DNA of 36,937 nucleotides. It comes from CAZSMC01 sp964607755 (lineage in GTDB: Bacteria; Zhuqueibacterota; Zhuqueibacteria; Residuimicrobiales; Krinioviventaceae). Positions within the stretch are counted from its first letter, which is position 1. Every line of letters begins with the position of its first letter. The notes under the pieces are model-generated. The model had not been told where the DNA came from and made no database searches. It saw nothing but the letters and a program-made list of their open reading frames with translations. The translations under genes and the position numbers were made by a program. Of this stretch, positions 1 through 6,885 are shown piece after piece. The stretch is from assembly GCA_964607755.1 (NCBI GenBank), contig CAZSMC010000043.1:1-36937 (forward strand), read 5' to 3'.

Positions 1-22
1 GACGCTGCCTGGATATTTTTTC

Positions 23-54
23 AAAGCCTTCTGAATTGTCAGAAGGCTTTTTTT
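23..54 (+). terminator. Rho-independent terminator of an upstream gene outside the window
   Basis: A perfect 12-bp stem (23-34 pairs with 39-50) with a 4-base loop (ATTG) is followed by a run of seven T (48-54). It reads in the plus direction, so it should end a transcript that enters from the left edge. It sits only 6 bases before the ATG of the radical SAM gene, so any promoter for that gene has to lie upstream of or inside the hairpin. Confidence 0.85.
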
Positions 55-60
55 AATGCT

Positions 61-981
61 ATGCAGGAATATTATTACAAATTTTCAACCTATTTGAAAA
101 ACACATACCGTCAAAAGGTATGGAAAATATCTCTTGATGCCGGATTATCGTGTCCAAACAGGACAAAGAGGGGGCGAGAAGGCTGCACTTTTTGCCGAAA
201 TGACAGTTTCTCACGAATGCGATCCCTCCAAAACCTGAGCATTGAACAACAGGTCAGAAACGGCATCGAATATGCTCGTCAGTCCTATAATATAAACAAA
301 TATTTAGTTTACTTTCAATCATTAACAAATACTTTTGGTCCTGTTGAAAAATTGGAAAAATTATACAGAGAAGCATTATGTGATGATGATATTGTCGGCA
401 TTTCTATCTCTACACGTCCGGATTGCATTCCCAAAAATGTTCTGGGCATATTATCACAATTAACACAGGAAACTGATGTATGGATCGAGTTGGGCCTTCA
501 ATCAAGTCATAACCGGACTTTGGAGATTTTAAACCGTGGACATACAGTGGAGGATTATTTGAATGCAATTGAAAAATTGAAATCTTTACCACTTCGCATC
601 TGCACTCACATTATGCTTGGTTTGCCTTTTGAAAATGAAACAGATTATAACGAAACCGCTGAATTCATCGCGCGTACGGAAACACATGAAGTTAAAATCC
701 ATCCCTTGCTTGTTCTAACAAATACGCCTCTGGCTGATGATTATTATAAAGGTGAATTCCGTTCTCTTTCGCTGGACAGATATGTTCGTTACGTGGTTAA
801 TTTTCTGGAAATCCTGCCGCCTGACATGGTTATTCAACGGTTAACCGCAGAAGCGCCTGAAGATATTCTCATTCAACCCCGTTGGGCGCTCAACAAACAT
901 TCAGTTTTGAATCAGATAAAAAATGAGTTCAAAAAAAGGGGAACCCGGCAAGGAAGCCGTTATCGATCTCATGTACTCTAG
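61..981 (+). CDS. TIGR01212-family (YhcC-like) radical SAM protein
   Basis: This 306-aa protein is a radical SAM enzyme of the YhcC/TIGR01212 type. The cluster-binding cysteines are C31, C42 and C45, in the contexts SCPNR and GCTFC; this wide first spacing (CX10CX2C) is characteristic of the family and differs from the usual CX3CX2C. The motif LGLQS and the GLPFENE-like stretch near residues 150-205 also fit. The reaction catalysed by the family is not established. The ATG at 61 gives the N-terminus usual for relatives (YYKFSTYLK), but there is no well-spaced Shine-Dalgarno: the nearest candidate, AGAAGG at 41-46, lies inside the upstream terminator stem. The frame stays open back to base 1, so a longer product cannot be ruled out. 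The stop codon shares the CTAG at 978-981 with the convergent amidase gene. Confidence 0.9.
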   Translation: MQEYYYKFSTYLKNTYRQKVWKISLDAGLSCPNRTKRGREGCTFCRNDSFSRMRSLQNLSIEQQVRNGIEYARQSYNINKYLVYFQSLTNTFGPVEKLEKLYREALCDDDIVGISISTRPDCIPKNVLGILSQLTQETDVWIELGLQSSHNRTLEILNRGHTVEDYLNAIEKLKSLPLRICTHIMLGLPFENETDYNETAEFIARTETHEVKIHPLLVLTNTPLADDYYKGEFRSLSLDRYVRYVVNFLEILPPDMVIQRLTAEAPEDILIQPRWALNKHSVLNQIKNEFKKRGTRQGSRYRSHVL

Positions 982-2462
982 AGCGTCATGCTTTCATATT
1001 TTTCTTTGAATTCAATGACGCCATCACAAACAGCCTTTGCTAATTTTTCGTGATATGCTTTGCTTCGTAGTTGCCTGCGGTCGTAACTGTTGGTCATAAA
1101 TCCGGTCTCTATTAAAATGTTGGGCATCGACGTACCGTAAAGTACATAAAATCCAGCCTGTCGCACGCCAATACTCCTGGATTGGCACGTTTTTGTCATT
1201 TCCTTATCAATAATCGCAGCAAAGTTTTGGCTTTCTTTGTTATAAGAATTTTGCGCGTTGGCTGCTAAAATGAATGATGCATTTGACAACTCGTCGTAAT
1301 GATTTTGTGCATCCTCAAATTTGATAACAGAGTTCTCGAATTGCGCCACTCTTCTGGCATCTTTTGTTTTGGCAGGTCCGAGAAAATAAACTGTATGTCC
1401 CCGTAACCATGTCACTGGATTGGCGTCCACATGGATGCTGATGAATAATTTTCCACCAGTTTTATTGGCGATTTCAGTGCGCTTTTTTATGGGAACAAAT
1501 GTATTTCCATCCCGGGTCAGGACAACATTGACATCCAGGCGCGATTCGAGCTCTGTCTTTATAGCTTTGGCCATCGAAAGAGTTATATTTTTTTCATACA
1601 AGTTTCCCGGTCCAACCGCTCCCGGGTCACGTCCGCCATGACCGGGATCGAGAACAATGGTGTCAATCCGCCATTTTTCTCGTTCTTCGTTCAAGCTGCT
1701 AAAGAACGATGGCATGTTAACTGTTCGATTAAAAGAAAAAATTAACAAAATACCAGAATTGACAGAATCGACGGTGTACCGTACAAATTCGGTATCAGAA
1801 GCTAATTGAAACGAAATTCGAGCTTGTTTTTCATTTAATTGCGTTGCTGCTATTTCAAAAAAAGCCTCCGAATGAATATCTTGTTTGTTTATTCCAGGAT
1901 CAAGAATGCCATCTTTAATTGTGAGATGAAGCCATTGCCCGTCTCTTTTTATTTGAATATCGCTCCGGGAAAAATTATGATTCGTGTTGAGAGACAAGTA
2001 AAGAGAATCATTTTGCTCTTCGGTTGTCAGGGATAATAAATTGGGTTTTTTCTGCTGGATAACCAGCTTGTTCGCTTTTGGGTCAAATTCTTTAAAGTCA
2101 TCGATCTGATCCAGAATCGTGAAAAAATCACGCGGAATGCTCAATGCACCGAAACGATATTTCGTCTCTGAGGGCATTTGAAAAACTGAATTGTTAACAA
2201 TCACAAAAGGACTATAGGCTGTAAATAAAATGGTGTGGCCATTGAACTCGATTTGGACGGTTTTTCGGGATTCGTTTTTTTCGAGTGCCCCGTGCAGTTT
2301 TTCAGCGACTTCTTTTGCCGAATAATATTGAGAAGACCTGCTGTCCGCTTTCAGCACATCAATATTTTTACCGGTGAGCTTGTCCGTTATGAACAGGTCC
2401 TGGCCGTAAAAAATAGAGTACAAGCCAGCAAAGAAAATGAAAACAATTAAAAATCGTTTCAT
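978..2462 (-). CDS. N-acetylmuramoyl-L-alanine amidase (Amidase_3, AmiC-like)
   Basis: This 494-aa secreted peptidoglycan hydrolase cleaves the bond between MurNAc and the stem peptide. Residues 1-20 form a signal peptide ending at FYG/QD. Residues 25-140 resemble a copper-amine-oxidase N-terminal-like domain and about 145-250 an AMIN-like beta domain used for septal targeting in relatives. The catalytic Amidase_3 domain runs from about 267 to 485. Its zinc ligands are visible as H275 (LDPGHGG), E290 (YEKN) and H344 (SIHVDAN), and the catalytic Glu as E452 (LIETGFM). It is the last gene of a four-gene minus-strand envelope cluster, 24 bp after the rhomboid gene. The ribosome binding site is weak. 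The stop overlaps the stop of the convergent radical SAM gene. The family assignment is firm; a role in cell separation is inferred. Confidence 0.93.
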   Translation of the reverse strand: MKRFLIVFIFFAGLYSIFYGQDLFITDKLTGKNIDVLKADSRSSQYYSAKEVAEKLHGALEKNESRKTVQIEFNGHTILFTAYSPFVIVNNSVFQMPSETKYRFGALSIPRDFFTILDQIDDFKEFDPKANKLVIQQKKPNLLSLTTEEQNDSLYLSLNTNHNFSRSDIQIKRDGQWLHLTIKDGILDPGINKQDIHSEAFFEIAATQLNEKQARISFQLASDTEFVRYTVDSVNSGILLIFSFNRTVNMPSFFSSLNEEREKWRIDTIVLDPGHGGRDPGAVGPGNLYEKNITLSMAKAIKTELESRLDVNVVLTRDGNTFVPIKKRTEIANKTGGKLFISIHVDANPVTWLRGHTVYFLGPAKTKDARRVAQFENSVIKFEDAQNHYDELSNASFILAANAQNSYNKESQNFAAIIDKEMTKTCQSRSIGVRQAGFYVLYGTSMPNILIETGFMTNSYDRRQLRSKAYHEKLAKAVCDGVIEFKEKYESMTL

Positions 2463-2486
2463 AAAAAATCTTTTAACTTTGGCTCT

Positions 2487-3323
2487 TTATTTATCGTTTT
2501 TCGATAAATAGTCACTTGCCTTTTTCAAAATATCTTTTTCTTCATCAGAAATATTTTCATAACCAACGTCATTGATGTGGTCAAGTATTCTGTCGATTTC
2601 CTGCTTTCGTTCTTTTAACTCGGCTTCTCTTTTAAGTCGCTGTTTTTCCTGTTGCTGTCTCTGGAATTCAGTTACTTTTTTCACGGCGCTTCCGAACAAA
2701 TAACGGTGTTTCAAATATAGATAGCCGGCTAATGCTCCACCCAAATGCGCCAGGTGGGCGACGTTTTCTAAAGTGCCGTAAAGCTGGCTTTGAAGCCCCA
2801 TGAATAACGACAAACCGACAAAAATGAAAACAAGTGTCCGCGCTTTTAGTTGAATGGGCAGTATAAAAAAGAGCAACAACGTGATCACCCGATGAGGGAA
2901 CAGAACGGCGAATGCGACAAGTACGCCATAAATGGCCGCTGATGCTCCGACTACAGGAATAGAAGCACCCCAATTGAATAAAATGTGACATATCCCACCG
3001 CTGATACCGGCGAGAGCATAAAACTGGGTGAATTTTTTTGATCCAAAATAATGCTCTACTTCACGCCCAAACATAAAGAGTGTGAACATATTAAAAAAGA
3101 TATGCCACAAATTACCATGCAAAAACATATAAGTGACAAGTTGCCACAATGCAAATTGGGTTATGACTTGATTTGGAAAGAGAGCAAAATATTTTATCAA
3201 TATATTGCCGGGCAGCAAAAATTGTAAAACAAAGACAGCGCCATTTGCGATCAATAGTTTTTTTACGACTGGTGTCAGGCTGCCGCCGAATCCAAATTGC
3301 ATTGTGCGTTGATAGTACGGCAT
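2487..3323 (-). CDS. Rhomboid family intramembrane serine protease with C-terminal tail
   Basis: This 278-aa polytopic membrane protein is a rhomboid protease. The catalytic serine is S128 in GASAAIYG and the catalytic histidine is H193 in AHLGG. The conserved HGN and HxxxN residues of the second helix are H69, H74 and N78. Six hydrophobic segments lie between about 20 and 205. After residue 210 comes a charged, coiled-coil-like segment rich in Q, K, R and E, then a conserved-looking end (ILDHINDVGYENISDEEK) that resembles the soluble tail (DUF6576-like) common on rhomboids of FCB bacteria. The start codon lies 1 bp past the stop of the barrel gene, and GGAG just upstream of the ATG is its ribosome binding site, so it is probably translated from the same mRNA. 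Substrates are unknown. Confidence 0.92.
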   Translation of the reverse strand: MPYYQRTMQFGFGGSLTPVVKKLLIANGAVFVLQFLLPGNILIKYFALFPNQVITQFALWQLVTYMFLHGNLWHIFFNMFTLFMFGREVEHYFGSKKFTQFYALAGISGGICHILFNWGASIPVVGASAAIYGVLVAFAVLFPHRVITLLLFFILPIQLKARTLVFIFVGLSLFMGLQSQLYGTLENVAHLAHLGGALAGYLYLKHRYLFGSAVKKVTEFQRQQQEKQRLKREAELKERKQEIDRILDHINDVGYENISDEEKDILKKASDYLSKNDK

Positions 3324-3324
3324 G

Positions 3325-3966
3325 TTACTCCATATTTAGTTGAACACCAATTTGGAACCCAATACCGGAAAGGTCGACAAATTCAGAAATGGGAAGTGAT
3401 TTTGTGCTTGTAGACACATCCCTTTTCACTTCGCAACTGTTGTAAAACGCTTCTGCAAAAAGTGTTGAACGGGAGCCGACCTGATAATAAACCCCGCCCC
3501 CGCCTTGCCAGCCCAGACCACCGAACTTGCGAGTTTCATCTGTATCCTCCTGGTAGTTTTTTTCGTTACTCCAGAGGAAATGATAATTCACACTACCGCG
3601 GATAAAATAGCCAAAGTCATACATCCGGCTTGCCGGGATTTTAACCCGCACCGACAAATTCAGAGGCAGGATAATGCGACTGTAATCAACAAGCATCTCT
3701 TTTGTTGTCGTTTCCGTTATAGGCCCTTTTTCTTCAGCAACCTTGGACAACTTGGAATAGCTCTTTTGAAAAAAGTCAGCACCCAGGCCAATGGAGACGG
3801 CTTCGTCAATCGCACTTCCGACGTTCACGCCGAACATCAAGCCATTTTTTGTATCTTTGGGTCTGAGATATCCGGCACTTAATCCAAACATGCTCTGTGC
3901 TTGTGCCGCGGAAAAAGAAATGATGAGGACAAGAATCGAAATGCTGAAAAATATTTTCTTTTGCAT
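3325..3966 (-). CDS. Outer-membrane beta-barrel protein of unknown function
   Basis: The product is 213 aa with a clear signal peptide (residues 1-23, cleavage after AQA). The mature part alternates polar and hydrophobic residues and is rich in G, Y, F and S (for example LSAGYLRP, GVNVGSAI, SIGLGADFF, GGGVYYQVGSRSTLFAEAFY). This is the pattern of a small 8- to 10-strand outer-membrane barrel of the OmpA/porin-like class (PF13505/PF13568 type). The last strand (GIGFQIGVQLNME) does not end in the canonical aromatic residue. A strong ribosome binding site (AAGGAGA) precedes the ATG. It sits between an SLT-fold protein and a rhomboid protease in an envelope cluster. The function cannot be deduced; it may be structural or a narrow pore. 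Confidence 0.8.
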   Translation of the reverse strand: MQKKIFFSISILVLIISFSAAQAQSMFGLSAGYLRPKDTKNGLMFGVNVGSAIDEAVSIGLGADFFQKSYSKLSKVAEEKGPITETTTKEMLVDYSRIILPLNLSVRVKIPASRMYDFGYFIRGSVNYHFLWSNEKNYQEDTDETRKFGGLGWQGGGGVYYQVGSRSTLFAEAFYNSCEVKRDVSTSTKSLPISEFVDLSGIGFQIGVQLNME

Positions 3967-4081
3967 TTTTATATCTCCTTATTTTTGCTGTTTGAATATG
4001 TTAGAAAAAGACATTCTAAAATGCAAGATTAAATTCAACTTGTATACGATTTTGCATGAAAAATGTTCAAATGTATCTGTG

Positions 4082-4768
4082 TCAACGTTGATTTTGGTGC
4101 TCTCGCCACAATTGTTGAATATAAGCTATTTCATTTCGCGTTTCTTTTGAGAGCAATCCATACTTTTTTCCTGAGAAATACCAGCGAGCAGCATCCCGTT
4201 CGCTTGAACAATACGCAGCCAATCCACCTTCAACGTTATAAAGATCGATGAGTATTGACAAGTACCGGCAGCCGATGCGAATATTATTGATCGGATTGAA
4301 CAGCACTTCCTCGGCTGAATCCCAGACAATATCTTCCTGAGAGGCTACAAAAAGTCCGGTGACCGGCATTATCTGCATTAATCCCATGGCGCCGGACTCA
4401 CTGCTGAGATTAGGATCCCATGTCCCGCGGGACATAAATGTGATGACTGCCAGCAATAAATCCGTGGTAATATTTTCGTACTTTTCAGTCATTGCAAAAA
4501 TTTTATTGGCAATCTCGTATTTTTGATGCTGGGGCATAGTGGTATTGTACTTGTTGATAGTGGAAATAATGGCTTGTATTTCATGCTGCCGGTAGCTGTC
4601 CAGATCCAGGGTGGTTTGCATGGTTAAAAGATTCTTTTCAAGTTCGGCTATCTGCGCTCTCTGTTTTTTTTCTGCCACATATTTGACTCCTGCAAAAACA
4701 ACAGATAAAAGCGTTATCACTCCTAAAACAATCAACATCTTGCGATAGTGAGATAAACTGTCATTCAT
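4082..4768 (-). CDS. Membrane-anchored lytic transglycosylase-fold (SLT) protein, probable pseudoenzyme
   Basis: The 228-aa product has one N-terminal membrane helix (about residues 11-30), a coiled-coil stretch (31-60), then an SLT/goose-lysozyme-like domain (about 95-225). The conserved block GAMGLMQIMP (126-135) is intact, and the spacing back to the catalytic-site segment matches Slt70-type enzymes exactly. However, where these enzymes have ESxFxP (catalytic Glu), this protein reads RGTWDP: the Glu position is R114 (codon 4427-4429) and the Ser is G115. The second signature, AYNAG, reads AYCSS (185-189). Loss of both suggests it may bind glycan without cleaving it. AAAGG precedes the ATG at the proper distance. 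It is first in the minus-strand envelope cluster. A sequencing error is unlikely, because two separate motifs are changed while the frame is intact. Confidence 0.85.
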   Translation of the reverse strand: MNDSLSHYRKMLIVLGVITLLSVVFAGVKYVAEKKQRAQIAELEKNLLTMQTTLDLDSYRQHEIQAIISTINKYNTTMPQHQKYEIANKIFAMTEKYENITTDLLLAVITFMSRGTWDPNLSSESGAMGLMQIMPVTGLFVASQEDIVWDSAEEVLFNPINNIRIGCRYLSILIDLYNVEGGLAAYCSSERDAARWYFSGKKYGLLSKETRNEIAYIQQLWREHQNQR

Positions 4769-4788
4769 GTCAAACCTTTATGTTTATG

Positions 4789-4803
4789 GAAAAACAGTTT
4801 TTC
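4789..4803. promoter_or_regulatory. Small dyad upstream of the envelope cluster
   Basis: GAAAAAC and GTTTTTC flank a single central base, 20 bp upstream of the SLT-fold gene in the divergent region shared with the glycosyltransferase. The position would suit an operator, but AT-rich dyads of this size arise by chance. Confidence 0.2.
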
Positions 4804-4940
4804 GAGCTATTCATTTTGCTGATAAAAGATTACAACTTGTTTATTCTTTTTATTTTAACTAATTTTTACGAGAAGAACAAAGATTTAATTCTATATACTC
4901 AATTTTACTATTTTCAAAACCGGTATTACCGATCTTTTTT

Positions 4941-6062
4941 TTGACTAAAGGCTGTGGACGTTTAGTGATCTATCTGTTTATTCTCATATTTTTGTATGCT
5001 GTTTATCCGATCTATTTGCGTGTCGGAATGACCCGGCTGAATCGTGCGCAAAAAGCCCAGTTATCTCTTTCTTCTGTTTCCATAATTATCTCTGCGAAAA
5101 ATGAAGAACGCTATATCGCTTCCTGCCTGAACGCATTAGTCGCACAAAATTATCCAAAAAATCTTTTAGAAATTATTGTAGCAGATGATGGTTCAACTGA
5201 CCAAACCGCTTCTATAGTTCAAGGCTTTGCAAAGCGATATTTTTTCGTCAAATTAATTCATTCCTTTAAAGATAAAGAATTTCAAAGTTCAAAAAAATCT
5301 GCTTTAGCTGCCGGCTTGCGTCGAGCATCTGGAGAGTTTATATTTTTTACCGATGCGGATTGTCAGCCGCCAACGGATTGGCTGCAAAATATGCTCACGC
5401 ATTTTAAAGACCGTACAGGGCTGGTTGCCGGGTTTTCGCCGCAAAAAAGTAATTCATTATTATGGTCAAATGTGTTGATTGCAGACAGCCTGGCTGCCGC
5501 TTGTGTAGCTGCCGGAAGCATCGGCTGGCAGCGTGGCGTCACCTGTACCGGACGCAATCTGGCGGTCAGAAGGGCAGCTCTTCAAGATATCGGTTATTAT
5601 AATAACTTTCCCGATAGCCTCTCTGGTGATGATGATTTTTTACTACAGCTAGTTGCCCGTCATCCCGATTGGCGTGTTGCATACAGCACCTCGCCAGAAT
5701 CAGTCGTGCCTGCCAGCGGTTCTTCGAGTTTCCGGTCCTTTATGCGGCAAAAACAACGCCATCTTTCTGCGGGCCATTATTTCCCGAGCAAAATTAAATT
5801 TGCTTACGGATTGTTCCATACGGTGAACTTTTTGATATGGCTTTGCGCCCTGGCCGGAGTATTTTTTTCGTGGATTTTTATTCTGCCATTATTAATAAAA
5901 TTATTGTTTGATTTCTCACTTTTAAAATACTGGTCCGGCTTACTAAATATCAAGGTTAAAATCATGCCTTTTCTTTTGTGGGATGGACTTTTTCTGATTG
6001 TTCATCTTTGTGCAGCACCGGTTTCTTTTTGGGGCACGGTAAAATGGACATCCGGCCGATGA
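4941..6062 (+). CDS. Membrane-bound family 2 glycosyltransferase
   Basis: This 373-aa processive-type GT2 enzyme transfers a sugar from a nucleotide-sugar donor at the inner membrane. Numbered from the TTG at 4941, one membrane helix spans about 9-28, the GT-A domain runs 44-280, and two or three C-terminal helices lie at about 288-368. Visible active-site motifs are ADDGSTD (81-87), TDAD (137-140, the metal-binding DxD), SGDDDF (228-233, catalytic base region) and QKQRH (270-274, equivalent to QxxRW of cellulose-synthase-like enzymes). The start is uncertain: TTG 4941 has no ribosome binding site; GTG 4965 would give the usual short N-terminus but its AAAGG is about 13 bases away. The stop overlaps the next ATG (ATGA at 6059-6062), so the methyltransferase is translationally coupled. 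Acceptor and sugar are unknown. Confidence 0.88.
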   Translation: MTKGCGRLVIYLFILIFLYAVYPIYLRVGMTRLNRAQKAQLSLSSVSIIISAKNEERYIASCLNALVAQNYPKNLLEIIVADDGSTDQTASIVQGFAKRYFFVKLIHSFKDKEFQSSKKSALAAGLRRASGEFIFFTDADCQPPTDWLQNMLTHFKDRTGLVAGFSPQKSNSLLWSNVLIADSLAAACVAAGSIGWQRGVTCTGRNLAVRRAALQDIGYYNNFPDSLSGDDDFLLQLVARHPDWRVAYSTSPESVVPASGSSSFRSFMRQKQRHLSAGHYFPSKIKFAYGLFHTVNFLIWLCALAGVFFSWIFILPLLIKLLFDFSLLKYWSGLLNIKVKIMPFLLWDGLFLIVHLCAAPVSFWGTVKWTSGR

Positions 6063-6868
6063 AAAATCCGAATAAAGACTTGTGGCAAAACTATGACGCT
6101 TATGCAGAATTGCGCGGCGAATTGGTAGCGCTTTTGTTGTCACAATATGTTCCGTTGAAAGATACTCGCATTTTGGATGTGGGATGCGGAACTGGTGGAA
6201 TAGCGGTAACGCTGGCCAGGCAGGGCGCCAAAGTCACGGCAATCGAGATTAACAGACCAAAACGGCAACAGTTCCGGGAAAACATCCTTGAAAAGAAAGT
6301 ACATATTGATGTTAAAAAGAACATGAGTGATGCCGGCTCCGCCTTTGATGCCGTGCTTTTAGTCGATGTGATTGAGCATGTGCTGCGACCGGAAGAGCTG
6401 CTGAAGATATGTTATGAAAAATTAAAACCCGACGGACTGCTTTATTTAACCACGCCCAATAAATGGTCCCCTTTGAACATGCTCTGCGATCCGCATTTCA
6501 GTTTGCCCCTGCTAAGTGCGCTAAAGCGGCAAAACGTGAAAAAAATAATCACCTTGTTGAACTGGCAGTCTCAAAGCCGGTCAGATTTTCCCGAGTTGTT
6601 TTCTTTGAAAAAGTTATCCGGTTTGCTGAGCAGATGCGGATTTACCTGGCGGTTTGTGAATCAGGAGGTGTTTGAACTCGCCCTGGAATACCCGTACCGA
6701 TTATGGAACCGAACCTCACATATTAAAATGATTGAATTCTTAAAAAAAGGAAAACACGCATTGAGTTTCAAGTGCCGGGTGAGCAATAAAAAAGCTGGAT
6801 TTAACACCTGGCTCAATCCAACCTGGTTCATCATTGCCAACAAAAACGGGTATAAATTGGAGATGTGA
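6059..6868 (+). CDS. Class I SAM-dependent methyltransferase (UbiG-like fold)
   Basis: The product is about 269 aa from the ATG at 6059. Motif I (ILDVGCGTGG) binds S-adenosylmethionine, followed by the acidic end of strand 2 (AIEIN), motif IV (LLVDVIEHV) and the post-motif strand GLLYLTTPN. This is the Methyltransf_11/23 pattern of enzymes acting on small molecules or sugars. The open frame extends upstream to 5978 but is then inside the glycosyltransferase; ATG 6044 (after GGGG) and ATG 6059 (overlapping the previous stop as ATGA) are the realistic starts. Pairing with a glycosyltransferase suggests it methylates a sugar or lipid-linked glycan made by the neighbour; that is inference. The gene ends 17 bp before the convergent kinase gene, with no terminator visible between them. 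Confidence 0.87.
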   Translation: MKNPNKDLWQNYDAYAELRGELVALLLSQYVPLKDTRILDVGCGTGGIAVTLARQGAKVTAIEINRPKRQQFRENILEKKVHIDVKKNMSDAGSAFDAVLLVDVIEHVLRPEELLKICYEKLKPDGLLYLTTPNKWSPLNMLCDPHFSLPLLSALKRQNVKKIITLLNWQSQSRSDFPELFSLKKLSGLLSRCGFTWRFVNQEVFELALEYPYRLWNRTSHIKMIEFLKKGKHALSFKCRVSNKKAGFNTWLNPTWFIIANKNGYKLEM

Positions 6869-6885
6869 TTCAGAAGAAAAAGTCG

